Assembly: GCA_026545225.1 (NCBI GenBank)
Contig: CM048852.1
Span: forward strand, 57,605,146 to 57,669,145
From: Cornus controversa
Taxonomy: Eukaryota; Streptophyta; Magnoliopsida; Cornales; Cornaceae
Length of the DNA: 64,000 nucleotides
Direction: 5' to 3'
The notes beneath the pieces were generated by a model. It had not been told where the DNA came from. It worked only from the letters and a program-made list of their open reading frames with translations, and did no database searches. Every line of letters starts with the position of its first letter. Within the stretch, counting starts at the first letter, position 1. This document shows positions 46,022 to 58,449 of this stretch, one piece after another. The translations under genes were made by a program, and so were the position numbers.

Positions 46022-49000
46022 ATGGCTGAGAGAAATGCACCCTCCATTGGTCTTATTTCTCAGAAATCATTATTTTATTTGTTTTCTATGACATCCGTCT
46101 TGTTCATGTTGTCTTGGTTCTTTGTGTTGCGTTCCACTGGTCATACTCACTTCATTGACCATAGTTTGTTACCCAATTCCAAACTCTTTGCCATGATTGA
46201 CAATGGGAATTCTAAACCCCATATTCAGAGTGAAGATGAACCCTCAGTGTTGAATAATCCAATGGCTGTTGGAGAAGAAGTACAAGCATCCAAAAAAAAT
46301 GCTTTGGTGAAATACAATTCTAATAAAATAACCCTTAAGGTTTTCTTGTATGATTTACCACCAGAGTTTCATTTTGAGCTTTTAGATTGGAAGGCAGATG
46401 GAAGAAGTGTTTGGCCCGATCTTCGAACCAAAATCCCTTCATATCCTGGTGGATTAAACTTGCAACACAGCATAGAATATTGGCTTACGTTGGATCTTCT
46501 CTTGTCGGAATTTGCTGACCCATCCAATGCTCATACCGCAATAAGAGTCCGCAACTCAAGTGAAGCTGATGTCATGTTTGTTCCATTCTTTTCCTCCTTA
46601 TCCTTGAACCGCTATTCCAGGTTGAAACCACACCAAAAGAAGAGCAAGAACACTTTGCTCCAAGAAAAGTTGGTTAAATTTTTGACAGCTCAAGAGGAAT
46701 GGAAGAGGTCAGGAGGATGTGACCATATAATTTTAGCCCACCATCCAAATAGCATGTTAGATGCAAGGATGATGCTTTGGCCTGCGATGTTTATACTCGC
46801 AGATTTTGGAAGGTACCCCCCAAATATAGCCAATGTAGAGAAAGATGTGATTGCACCTTACAAGCATGTAATCAGAACCTTTGTCAACGACTCATCTGAT
46901 TTTGATAGCCGTCCAACTTTGCTGTACTTCCAAGGAGCCATATATAGAAAAGATGTATGTGATCTTCTTTCCTTAATCTTTCTATTAATTGTTTCATTAT
47001 AATTTAGAGGTTGGAAAAGAAAATAATTGGCTTTGCCAGTAAATGTGATTCCTTACATTTTTTGACTAATAATTGGCTATATAATCCAAAAAAAACTTGT
47101 TTTACATGCTTTATTTACCATGCCATATTTCAGACATATGCTTATACTGATATGCATTTATTTATTTTTCTTGTTGTCTGGAATAAGTAAATTTACAATC
47201 TTCATATGATTTTCAATTTTTTTCAATCATTAATGCTAATTATGACTTGTCCCTATTCCCATTCTTCCCTTTTGCTCTAATGCTAATTTACATAGCTCAA
47301 GGTATAAGTCTTTAGGAAAGGTTGCAATTTAGATATGTTGTATGCCGTGTAGAAATTCTAGTGTTCTATTTTTATTTTGCGTGAAGAATGCCATGGTTGT
47401 TAGAAAGGTGAAAAATTAGGCAGTTTATAGCTGTTGCAGCTTCTTTTAGATTTATTGAAGGTTCAGTTAAAAGTATTAGTATTTTCTTAACTTGAGAGAG
47501 GAACCCCGAGGGGGTGGAAGAGTTGGTTAAGAACTACACTTTTAAGGTTGATGTCTTGAGTTCAATTCCCCTCCCTTGAGCCAAGCTTCACAGTAGAATT
47601 GGCACGTGAGATTGGGGCTTATCACATGTTTGGAAGGGATTAGTCTCACCAAAGGAGCAGGGACACCGCTCTAGTTGCCAAAAGGAAAAAAGTGAGGATT
47701 TTCATTAAGTGGTGCCAACAATGTAGCTGTTGGGACTTGTAAGGGCAGTATAATTAAGTTCCTTTACTTTCATTTTATGCTCTAAGTCATCATTGTTTCT
47801 TCAATTTTGAAGCTCAGGTTGTAAGCGGAATTCTCGGACTTCCATTCTGATAAAGTCATAAAACATATTTTCTCCTCCCTTTTTATCAAGCAGACAAATC
47901 ATTTTACTCTGTGTTTATATTTGCAACTACACATATCCAAATCTGACCAGTTTAGGGGTTTTCTAGGCTCATAATTCATGGTTCTAGAAGATGAAATTGA
48001 AAGGAAGGGTAGATTCAAATGGTTGTTTTCAGTAAGAAATTTTATTAATTTGCTTAACTTGAGTTGGTCTTTTTGCTATCAACCCATCTATGTGCTATTC
48101 TGTTGCTTAAAAGGCTGGGGAGAAGGAAATTAAGTATTTTATATCATTCCAGCCACCAAAATGGCCTTATTAGTCTTGTTGGCAACCTGATGGAGATTTG
48201 TGGTGAGTGAAGTCCTGATGTAATTTCTTTTATGTGCAAGTGAGACCAGTAATTTTGTACCTTTCCCTTTTTTATACTTCCAATCTTTAAGATATCCGAA
48301 TGCACCTACATTAAGAAGATATAAGTTTGTGTCTCCCTCTCTCTTCTCTGCAGTGCACTAACTTGCTTAAGAACGGAACACGCCTTACATCCTTTTTCTT
48401 TTTATTTCTCGTGTTCGAGGAGGATAGGTTATCATGACTATCAGTAATGGAATGCTTCTATCTTCTTGGTTGTCACCAAAAAATTTCTTTTGACTGTTGG
48501 AATTCCAATGATTTGAAAAAATTGTACTCTGTGGGGATTCAGAAGGGGTTATTAGAGTGGTTGAGGAGCTTGGCACAGGGTGCAGGTTTTGTGGTTTAGT
48601 ATAGCAGTGAGGTTTCTTTTGTGAATGGCATTTGGTGCTGGAAGATGCCTTTAGGAAAGGTGTCTCTGGCCTTATTTCTGCATTATGGTCAACGAGGGTG
48701 TCAGAGTGTCATGTGTTGGAGGTAGAGTAAGGAATTTGCCTTAGAATATCAGATTTTTAGAAATCCTTTCGTGATTAGAAGTTGGCACTGATTGAGAAGC
48801 TCTTGGAGACATGATAGATATTAAGGTGATTGGTGATGCAAGTATTTTTTTGGCAGTTTCAATTTGACCTAAACTTTTTGCGAGAGATACCATTCCCCAT
48901 TTTGTTGATTTGGAGATCAGTTGTTCAACCTTAGGTGGCTTTCTTTTATTTATTTATTTATATTTTTTTTGCCAGGTTACCTTGAGTAATAGAATCACTG

Positions 49001-49868
49001 GAACAAGGTAATTAGTGGGTGTTAGAGATGGAGCATTTTTAGTTGCTCATCACCAAGATGATAGCTCCCAGCCATCTGATTTATGCAATTCTGTTGTCAA
49101 ATACTTTCTGGGAATTGCTTTTTTGGCAATCCACAAACAATTCATAACCCATATAAATGTTATATACATTGGATTGCGGATTACATTGTAAAGCAATGCG
49201 ACTTTATTCTGTGTCGAACTTCCCTACCCCACCCTGATTTGTTCTATATTTCATATTAAGTTGCCTTTCTTATTCATCTGATTCTTTTCTTATTGGTTTC
49301 TCATCTTCAGGGTGGTTTTGCTAGGCAAGAGTTGTTCTATCTTCTAAAAGATGAAAAAGATGTGCACTTCTCCTTTGGAACTGTCCAAAGAGATGGGATC
49401 AGAAAAGCTACTAGTGGTATGCATTCCTCCAAATTCTGCCTCAATATAGCTGGTGACACTCCATCATCAAACCGTCTTTTTGATGCCATTGCTAGCCATT
49501 GTGTCCCTGTTATCATCAGCGATGACATTGAGCTCCCCTATGAAGATGTCCTGGACTACTCTGAGTTCTGCATATTTGTACGTACATCAGACGCTCTTAA
49601 AGAAAAATTTCTTATAAACCTTATCAAGAGCATTGGAAGAGATGAATGGACTCGAATGTGGGCAAGGCTTAAAGAGGTTGAAACTTTCTTCGAGTTTCAG
49701 TACCCATCAAAGGAAGGTGATGCTGTCCAAATGATATGGCAGGCTGTGGCTCGTAAGGTTCCTGCAATCAGAATGAAGTTACACAAATCTAGGCGATTCT
49801 CTCGTTCTCATGCCCCTAAAGAGAAAGGGCTAAGATCAGCTCCATTGCCGCGTAATTTTGTTGAGTGA
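46022..49868 (+). CDS. GT47 exostosin-domain glycosyltransferase, ARAD-like (probable arabinosyltransferase)
   Basis: Two exons, 46022-46954 and 49311-49868, join in phase 0 to 496 residues. Residues 16-36 (SLFYLFSMTSVLFMLSWFFV) form one membrane span near the N-terminus, giving a type II Golgi protein. The GT47 domain begins around KVFLYDLPPEFHF and YPGGLNLQHSIEYWLT. It continues with EADVMFVPFFSSLS, CDHIILAHHPN, RPTLLYFQGAIYRKDGG across the splice, and the nucleotide-sugar-binding part SKFCLNIAGDTPSSNRLFDA then GCVPVIISD-type text (here HCVPVIISDDIELPYED). ARAD1/ARAD2 in Arabidopsis are linked to pectic arabinan synthesis, and this sequence looks closest to that subgroup. Other GT47 subgroup B members are possible and the acceptor substrate is not established. 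Confidence 0.9.
46955..49310 (+). other. Intron of the GT47 gene
   Basis: A single 2.4-kb intron containing a tRNA-derived SINE (47503-47690). Otherwise no supported features are seen. The AT-rich open frames in it are not similar to known proteins. Confidence 0.7.
47503..47690 (+). mobile_element. tRNA-derived SINE
   Basis: TGGAAGAGTTGG (47515-47526) matches the pol III A box and AGTTCAATTCC (47559-47569) the B box, with the roughly 44-bp spacing seen in tRNAs. This is followed by a non-tRNA body (AGAATTGGCACGTGAGATTG, GGGATTAGTCTCACC) and an A-rich end. The arrangement is typical of plant SINEs. It does not fold as a functional tRNA. Confidence 0.7.
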
Positions 49869-50401
49869 GCCAAAAACAAATTCTCTTTGGCTAGGCAGTT
49901 TTTAGAACTTTCGATATGTGGTGAACATTTGGAACGCCGCTTGAAGAAGATGGTAAGTACAATATATGCTTGCGGCAGACTAAATTGTAACACTTGTAAA
50001 TGACAGACTGAGGGGAAAGGGAAAAGAGGAGAAAAGGAAGGGGTTTTTTAAGGCATTGGGCTCCCAATTGGCTAGAAATATCCATGACTGCTATATATAT
50101 ATATATATATTTGTTTAATTCATTCATTCATTTATCTATATGCTGTTTTTCACCTTTTAGTTGATACAAGAACTAAATGCCAACACATCTAGACATTGTA
50201 AACCTGTAGTCAAATACTGATTAAAAAAATTCTTGATGAGAGGGTTATGTTTATGCTGCTCACCAGAAAGGAAAATGACTTTGAAAAACGGAGGACCGAA
50301 CGGGAGTAGAAGGTTTTGAATATGGTGGGCTGCGGAGTTGCAGATTTAATCCATGTTCCTTCAAAAAGTAAATAAAATGACATTCACGTTTTTTTTTTAG
50401 A

Positions 50402-50438
<37 letters not shown>

Positions 50439-51078
50439 GGTGGGTGTGGCCTTGTAGATGTTTGTGTTAGAAGATAAGCATCCGCAGGAATTTTTTTTTT
50501 TTTCATTTTAAATCTTTTTTTACAAATAACTTGGACACTCAATTTATACCTATGACTCAGACTGGAGCTCACAAATTTTCATTTCGAACGGTGATAACTG
50601 AGTTATTTTTGGCGAGTGAAAAGCTTATTGAAAGTGAATAACAAATTAACAATTCGATTCTCGCATAGACCCATTGAAGGAATGAATAAGTGAAATTCTC
50701 TTTTCAATTTAAGATTTTATGTGAGTTTTTTTTATAAAAAAAATCAAGTGTTTTGTAATTAATAAACAAAGTGCATGGAGACAATTAATTTTTACATGAA
50801 AAAGCTAAATTGAAAATTTTCATGATTACATTTGTCTAAAATGAATAATTCATGATGAACTTTGGAAAACTAAGAGCAGTGATGTCAAACCTGGCGAGGC
50901 CGAATGATGATTTTAGCCGAATTGGGCTCGCCGTAATGGTGGGGCCCAATGTGGGCTCACGGTCGGGCTCGGGTAATTCTCCTTGAGAGATTTATTTATT
51001 TTTTTAATTTTCGCCCTTTTCGCGGGGAGATTTATTTATTTTTTAATTTTCACCCTTTGAATTTGACCATTGGCACAA
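49869..51078. other. Intergenic DNA after the GT47 gene
   Basis: It contains the GT47 3' region, a (TA)n run (about 50091-50110), a (TA)n(TG)n compound microsatellite (about 50403-50438) and GGGCTCG/GGGCCC-rich text at about 50895-50965 that resembles the GC-rich ends of hAT-like elements. No gene is supported. Confidence 0.55.
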
Positions 51079-52980
51079 GGGCCTGTTTGGCTACTTTAAA
51101 ACCGCTTTTTTTCCTTCTTTAAAAAAATATATATATCTACACACTGTTTGGCCCCAACAACTATATTGACCAATAATGGCCCCAAAAAAATATATATATA
51201 TATTTTTAAAAAAAATGTGAAAAAAATCTTTTTTTTTTTTTTTTTTGACATTTGTTTTCATCCACAATGGATATTATATGTTTAAACCATAATGGAAAGC
51301 ATTGTATAATTTAAACTTCTATTATATAAAACTTCATAACATCTTAAAAACATAAAAATACAACATAAATTAAATGTTTTCTTCTCCAAAGCAATTTTAC
51401 AAATTTTCTATCAAAATTTCCTTCAATTGCGTATTTATTTCTTTATCGCGAATCTGGCGTTGGTGATAATAGATTTGTGCTACTAAAATAGATAGATGTT
51501 GACTAAAAGTGGGAATCAAGATTGTCTCTTCCGGTGGCAGAGTCCATTTTTCAACATTAGTGTGACACTCATCTTGAATAATCATGTTGTGAAAGATGAT
51601 GCACGTTTTCATTACGATACACAAGTTCTCTTTCTCACAAAAATGCATTGATCCTTGCATGATTGCTGACTTGATCTACAAGATCCTAAAAGCTTGTTAC
51701 ACATCTTTTCTACAAGCCTCTTGCCTTTGAGAAAATAATTTTTCTTTTCCAGTAAATGGTGGGGGATAGTCTACATCAAAGTTGCCTATTTAGGGTATAT
51801 ACCATAGACAGGTAATACCCCTTTTGTAGTGATGCTCATTCATCACATTCAAATCATTGTGTGAACCCGACATTCAAAGAAAGCATGCCAGTTTCACAAA
51901 TATTGTGAGGCTACCGCCTCCGATATGAGACTAAGCCTATGGGAGCGTCATTTATGGGTGTCATGCCACTCCACCAAGCAATTCTTCCACTCCTAGTGCA
52001 TACAGTCGATAGAACCAAGCATAGGGGGAATCCTTTTTCTTTTTCTTCTCGAAGGAGTCGTGCTATGTCAGCTTCGTTCGATGGGTGCATGTAGTCCTCT
52101 CCATACACAATAACAACATTATTACAAAATGCCTTCAAGTTGTTAATGACAGTGCTCTCGCTGATTTTAATATCTTTGTCACAGTGATTGGCTGCACAAC
52201 AGTATACGTATTGCAGTTGTCATCTTTTATATAGAAAATAACTCTAAACGACCTATCGCATTCTTTTTTTTAGACGAAATAGTCGTTATAAGCTTTGATA
52301 TCATTCAGGATACGAAGAAATAGTTCTCGTCGCATCCTGAATTGTCTGTGAAATAACTTCGGTGGATATGTGCAATTCTTGTCAAAGTAGTCTTTCATAA
52401 GGGCTTGGTGGCTTCCCTCTCGGTTGCGATAAATATACTGCCTCTTACGCAGTTGAAAGACTTGTTGTACTATCTTCGGTGTCATTGAATTCAGAAGTGC
52501 ATTGTTGGCGTCTATATTCTCTTGAATCAACGTGTCAATAGGATCATCTGATGATCAAGAGGATGAGGGAGAAGATGAAAAATTAGAGTCTGACAAAGGA
52601 AAATATTGTGATGATGAAGCCATTGGAATTTCGAGATTGAAAGAGATGGGAAATGATATTTTACTACAACTAAAGAGATGAATGTAGTGATGATATATTG
52701 ATGAGCAAATGAATGTTTTTATATAAGATGAAAAATATAGTTATTTGAAATATAATTGGTGAGAAAATTTTCAAAAAAATTTAATTTAATTTTTTTGCTA
52801 GCGAAAATCCAGAGAAGCCAATGCGACACCTTCTATAGCCAAAATCTGGAGAGTTAAAAACGCTAATGTGACCCTGAAAAAAGCTGATCGGTGACTCTGA
52901 AAAAAGTTGAGACGACAAATTTGGAGAGCCAAAATCCAAACGCTGATTTGACTTTGGAAAAAACTGACGTGTTTTTGAAT
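51079..52980 (-). mobile_element. Second PIF/Harbinger copy, internally shortened
   Basis: The left end GGGCCTGTTTGGCTACTT resembles the outer end of the copy at 12951-16430. The right subterminal region (52800-52960) repeats CCAAAATCTGGAGAG-type phrases, the reverse complement of those at 12995-13105. Only the transposase relic is present; the second ORF seen in the first copy is absent, so this is a deletion derivative. The right terminus is cut by the copia LTR that begins at 52981. Confidence 0.65.
51397..52623 (-). pseudogene. PIF/Harbinger DDE transposase relic, second copy
   Basis: Reading the minus strand from the ATG at 52623 gives MASSSQYFPLSDSNF, then a stop. The open piece 52530-52270 follows with YIYRNREGSHQALMKDYFDK and FHRQFRMRRELFLRILNDIK. 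Later pieces contain many stops, and the C-terminal piece (51660-51397) has VMKTCIIFHNMIIQDE and LPPEETI. It retains the RELFLRIL block where the first copy has a stop, so the two relics decayed independently. Inactive. Confidence 0.85.
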
Positions 52981-53189
52981 GTTAGAAATATAAAAAAATT
53001 ATATTGAATTGAATTGTCATGAACAATACATAATGACCTATTTATAGATATATAATTTTGGAGGCTAAGTAAACTTAGGAGACGAGAAATTCAAGTCCTA
53101 GATGGCTTAGGATGTGTAAGAAACTTGTGTGGTTTAGGAAATAATATATAATCTGACAACAGATATAATAGGAAATATATAATCTAACA
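52981..53189 (-). mobile_element. Ty1/copia-type LTR with adjacent polypurine tract
   Basis: The 209-bp unit begins TGTTAGA and ends TCTAACA (7-bp inverted ends). On the minus strand it is preceded by GAGTTTACGGGGGC (53190-53203), a polypurine tract that primes plus-strand synthesis just upstream of a 3' LTR. The combination of CTTGAGTTTACGGGGG with TGTTAGA is typical of plant copia elements. The 5-bp flanks do not match, as expected if the internal region, not host DNA, lies on the right. Confidence 0.75.
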
Positions 53190-53660
53190 GCCCCCGTAAA
53201 CTCAAGGCAAGTTATATGAAGCTAACTTGAGTTTGGAGACAAAATCTTGAATGCAGCTCGTGAAAGCAATCTGGTGATGTTACCAATTGTGGGTCTGTGA
53301 TTGCGAACACATACAAAGAAACTGTAAAAGAGCGGCTCGGTAAACAAATGCATCTCATTGGAGCGAAAACTGATTTGAAAATAAAAAAAGAAGCTTGTTG
53401 AAATTAGCAACTTTGACACACAAATGCTACAGCTTGTAAAAGAAATCTGGTGATGTTACCAACAGTGACTGCGAACATATACAAAGAAGTTGTAAAAGAG
53501 CGAACTCGTTGGAGCGACTTTAAGACTGAAAACTACTTGTTGGGGGTGAAAACTGATTTAAAAATCAGAAAATGGTCTCGTTGAAATCAGCAACTTTGAC
53601 ACACAGATACTAGTTAAAGTTGATGAATTGAACTTGAACTGAATTGTCATATTTTTTTCT
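53190..53660 (-). mobile_element. Remnant of copia internal 3' region with tandem duplication
   Basis: The sequence to the right of the polypurine tract contains a 176-bp duplication: CTGGTGATGTTACCAA at 53271 recurs at 53447, and the GCAACTTTGACACACA blocks recur too. This is likely the non-coding 3' part of the retrotransposon. No pol domain is seen beyond it. Confidence 0.55.
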
Positions 53661-54566
53661 TTTATTATCTACATAAAATATATATATAAAAGACAAAAAT
53701 TATTTTGACGATCTTCTACTAAGGATAAAGTTGATGATGCTATGGTGACACAACAAAGAGCCAAAATTCGAAGACGTCAACCTAAATGCTCTAAGGCTCA
53801 ATATTATGACCCTGGCTAATGCTTGATCCTGGATAAATGTCTACATGCATATTCTCGAACACGTCAATTTATCCCAAAGATTCCAATATTTTAAACTCAT
53901 GATTACATAAAATAATCAACCGTTTATTTGTTAGAACGAGTCCAATCACGAATTTCAATTCAAGTGATCAAACCACCATGACAGTGACCGCTAGGTTCTG
54001 TTGTAACCTAGCTTAGTACTATTATTGAAGATAATTTAATACTAATAATACATAAGAATAACAACGAACAATGAGCCTGGCATTATTGAGATTTGAGGGA
54101 TTATTATAATGTTGATCAAAGTAGATCACAAGAGTGTCTTAGAACTATGCTTTGCTAAAAGTTCACGTGGATAACTACGCTGCATGCCCTCGTGATAGCT
54201 ATATATATATATATATATATATATGAATGTCATTGTTTGGCTTATGGGAAAATGTTGGTTTCTTTCTCAAGAAATTAGTGAGAAATCCAACCTCAATTTG
54301 ATTCACTCTGTGGACTATATTTTAATATTTTCAAGGATTGATTTGGGTTCTTGGAAATGCAGATAACAGTAGGTGGAGAAGAACAAAGAGTCGAGAAATA
54401 GACATGCATCTTAGTTTTTTAGCTTAATTCCAAATTTATATTTCTAAAATGATAACAATATTGAATATGACTGATCTTGAAATCAGTAGATCAATTTTAA
54501 CGCAATAAATTCCTTCTGCTTTTTCAAAGAGTGAAAGTCGTATTCTTCTATGGAGTTGGTAATTAA

Positions 54567-54607
<41 letters not shown>

Positions 54608-56883
54608 GTAGCAAAAGGAACACATAGTAAACACAAAGTTGTTTGTCAAACACATTAAAAAATGTAGCTTGTAGGTGCAGTGAAACTAGAATGATCCTGT
54701 CACTATTAAAATTACTCACATGGGAAAAAAACACTGAATGACTAATTACTTATTATCCTATATATTTAGCTGATGGGTTTGTTATAATTAAGATCTTGAT
54801 GTTTGGGAAAGTTATTCACTTTATTAATTAATTTCTCAATTAAGAAAAAGAAGAAGAAGTAATGGTCAAGTAATTCATATATGCTGACACCATACACACA
54901 CACACACCTTGAAGGTGCATTTATATTTTCAACAAAGGCTGCCTATGATGTTTAGTTTCTTGCTACAAGAGGGACAAAAACCAACCAATCCTTGTCGCTA
55001 ATTGCCCACAGAAACCCTTGTCTGCTATGGTGATCGAGTCTCAACATTCCTCTGGCTGTGTTAGTTACTTACTACTGGGGTCGCCAACAGACAACTATTT
55101 GACCAAATTGGTGCATTTCTCAGTGTAACAATTAAAATGTTGCAATCAAGAATGCTGAGCCTCACCAGAGCCAATTTGAAATCAAAATCAAAATCCCAAA
55201 GGCACTGTTGGGAGATTAGCAATGCAGTCACTAAAGATTAAAGTCATGTTTGGATGTGCTCTTTGATTTTAAAATTTCTTCTGTTTAAAAAGTTTTTGAA
55301 GAAAGTATTCAACAAAAAGAATTTAAAGAAAGAAAAAAAATCGTTCGATGGATGTATTTTTTGAAATTCCCTACCATAATTAACACATTTTTAACCTGAC
55401 AAATTTATCCTTAATAATTACTTTTAATAGAAAAATTTCACAAAATAAAAGTAGATAAAATTATTTATAAAATTGTTACTTGAAATAATTTTGGTTTTCT
55501 TTCAAAAACAAGTTTTCTCAACTTTCTTTGAACAAATTTTTTAGGACTTTAATTTTCATTAGAAGTCTTTTTTTTTTCTTTATTTTACTAAATACTAACA
55601 TTTTTTTTCTTTGTGAGATTGAAAGCCGGTCCAACAAACTCCTCCAAACAAACACTAACAATATTGTCCTCTCCGTTGCGTTGTGAATCTAATGACACAT
55701 AAAAGTGTTAAAAAGATGTGGTTGGGTACTTCAAATTTTACTTTTAAATGGTGAATTTCAAAAATTGGTACACTACTGAAAGTAGTAAAATTTTAAAATA
55801 AACATGGTAAAATTATGATGGGAGGTATAGCGAGAAAAAGTGTACCAGAATTTTTTTTTTTTGATTCGTCGTGGTATATGAGAGAGACTATATATAGTAC
55901 TATACTACTATTTAAGTATACGTGTATGCGTAAGATAATTTTAAATTTACATAAAACAACATGGTAAATAAACAAAATAATTAACAATTTATTTAAATTC
56001 AATCAATTGTAATAAAAATAAATATTAAAACAATTCAAAAAAATTTACATTTTTTTTCAATGAGGTGTATATATATACAATTAATGAATTATTTAATTTT
56101 TTTCACTTTTTTTTATTTAAATTGTTTCACAAATATATAATTTTAAGAATTAAAAGTAATTTTATGTAATGGAATGGCCTGCTCTCCTTGGTGCTGAGGT
56201 CGCATTGGCGGTATGTCACACACACATATATATATTTATATTTAAAGTTTATCAGGATGGTATAATTTTTTTTTAATTATTTTATATAAGAATGAAATTA
56301 ATGATATTTCTATAAATAAAAATATGCACTATCAAAGGAAAATCAATGAAATTATGAACTTAATTGAAAATATTAGTTAAATATACGACTTAGTTCTCTT
56401 AAACAAAAAAATTTTAAGATTTATTCATCCTTATAATTGCAGATAGAAGTTATAAAGAATTTTTTCAAATTTTTTTGATTCGCGGTAGTATATGAGAGAA
56501 AAAAAAAAAAAATATATATATATATAAAGTGACAACACAAAAGTTGTTTTGGACTTCAACTGTAGAAAAGAAAGCGTTGCAAAAACAAAAATCAAAAACC
56601 GTTGTTTGCACCCGTGTGTATGCGTCCATAACGCCACATAAAGAACGTAACGTTTCTCCTCTAACTTTCTCAACTCATTGTTATTTTATTTTTTATTTTT
56701 GGAACTACTCAATGTTATTTGAGTTTGATATATAAGATGTTTAGTTTGATGTATTATAGTTAGTTATTTTGGTACAATATTGCAGCTGCAGTAGGTACAA
56801 AGCCAGAAATAATTTTCATTTGGGGGCCTAAGTCCTGTAACATGAATTTAAAAATTATTGCAAATAGTTGTTACAATTTTTAA
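53661..56883. other. AT-rich intergenic DNA
   Basis: 3.2 kb with no supported gene. It contains (TA)n runs at about 54199-54224 and 54571-54604. A stretch of about 55240-55660, beginning GTCATGTTTGGATGTGCTC and ending near GGAGGAGTTTGTTGG (complement), may be an old MITE. The rest is unrecognised. Confidence 0.55.
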
Positions 56884-58440
56884 AGGTAAATATTACGGAC
56901 ACTCTCTGAGGTTTGATATATTGTCACGCGATTACAATTTCGTAATTTTTCGTCACTAACACCTCATGTTATCTTTTTCATTTAAAAAATGTGTGAAATG
57001 TCTAAATGGCCACTTAAATTAATTATTTTTTAATATAAAATTATGTTACAATCAAAATGACAAAAGTACCACTAACTCTCCCTACTTTCCTTTTCCTTTT
57101 CTTTTTCTCTCTCTTCACCTCTCGATTCTCTCTTTCTTCTTTGAAGCTCTCGATTAAAGATGAAGATGGGTCTTTAATGAACACGAGGGTTCATGCTTCG
57201 TGGGTCTATGAAGAGTGGAGACCATGGATGATGGCTTCTGGTTGGTGTTCGCCTACTATTCCAGATGGTGATGAAGATGATCAGATATGATTACAGGTGA
57301 TGCTGATAGCTGGAAATGATGGCTTTCACAGTTGGTTGTGGAGTTGACGGTGCCGGTGAGTAAGCTTCAACTTGGGTTGGTGATGATGATGGTTGGTGAA
57401 CAGTAGAGACCATTGGTAATGGTTTTGGCTTGGTGCTCGCCTACTGTTTCGGATGGTGATGAAGATGATCGGATATGATTATAGGTGATGGTGATGGCCG
57501 AAAATGATGGCTTTTATGGTTGGCTGTGGAGTTGATGGAGCTGACGAGTAGGCATGAGCTTAGGTTAATGATGATGATGTCTGGTGAAGAAGACCCGACA
57601 GTGGTGTTGGTGGTCATGGCAGCTCCGACCATGATGGTTTTTAGTTTGGATTGATCGGTGATGATGATGATGGCCGATAAAGAAGACCCAACAATGGTGT
57701 TGGTGGTCATGGTAGCTCTGGCCATGGTAGTTCTTTGGTTTGGATAGATCGGTGATGATGATGATGGCTAGTGAAGAAGATTTGGCAGTGGTGTTGGTGG
57801 TCATGGTAGCTTCGGCCATGGTGGGTTTTCGATTTGGATAGACCCAAAACTGGGTCTACAATGGGGCTTGTCGGCGGTGGTCTGTGACGAGGAAGAACGA
57901 TGGTGATTGATGAAAACTGGGTCAATGGTGATGGCCGAATATGGTTGTTTTAGAGAAAAAGATGAACGGTGACTATATCTATGATTACAACTTAGAGTTA
58001 CTAATTGGAGATTTGCAAAAAGAAAAGGGTTAAAAGGGATTTTTTGGTTTATAATATAGGGTTAAGTAGGTAATTTTAGTATTAAAAAAAGTTAGGTCAA
58101 AAGTCAAAGGACAGTAGAGTTATTTCATCGACATGATGTATTTTTACAGGAAAATTACTAATTGGATATTTGCAAAAACAAAAGGGTTATAAGGGATTTT
58201 TTGGTTTATAATACAGGGTTAAATAGGTAATTTTAGTATTCAAAAGAGTTAGGTCAAAAGTCAAAGAACAGTAGAATCATTTCATCGTGAAAAAGTGTTT
58301 TGACATGATGTATTTTTTTATAGGCAAGAGTATTTGTGATATACAGCACAAACTACATTGTGTGTTAGTGACGAAAAATTACAAAATTATAGCCGTGTGA
58401 CAATACATCAAACTTTAAAGAATGTTAGTGATATTTATCC
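56884..58440. mobile_element. Non-autonomous Mutator-like element (long TIRs, 9-bp target duplication)
   Basis: The ends are inverted copies over about 80 bp. The left starts AGGTAAATATTACGGACACT, and the reverse complement of the right starts GGATAAATATCACTAACATT. Both arms continue through TTTGAT-TATTGTCAC and GTAATTTTTCGTCACTAACAC. The exact 9-bp AATTTTTAA flanks both ends (56875-56883 and 58441-58449), the Mutator-superfamily signature. No transposase is present. The interior has GC-richer, repeat-built sequence on the left and a 157-bp direct duplication (57998 and 58155) on the right. Confidence 0.85.
57251..57840. repeat. Internal repeats of the Mutator-like element
   Basis: Two repeat systems occur. 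GCCTACT...GGTGATGAAGATGATC recurs at 57251 and 57440 (189-bp spacing). GTGTTGGTGGTCATGG recurs at 57605, 57698 and 57791 (93-bp spacing). Because 93 is a multiple of three, open frames on the minus strand (for example 57565-57819) run through with His-rich repeats. I regard these as a by-product of the GATGATGATG composition, not a protein gene. Confidence 0.75.
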
Positions 58441-58449
58441 AATTTTTAA

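Noticed and set aside
47515..47575. Possible tRNA gene
   Set aside because: Only the A and B boxes resemble a tRNA. No cloverleaf with acceptor and anticodon stems is formed, so it is a SINE head.
55240..55660. Possible MITE with GTTTGGATGTGCTC-type ends
   Set aside because: The inverted match of the ends is weak and no target duplication was found, so it is only mentioned in the intergenic description.
57441..57925. His-rich minus-strand open frames
   Set aside because: They are produced by GATGATGATG repeats with a 93-bp period inside a Mutator-like element. There is no start context, no splice structure and no known family.
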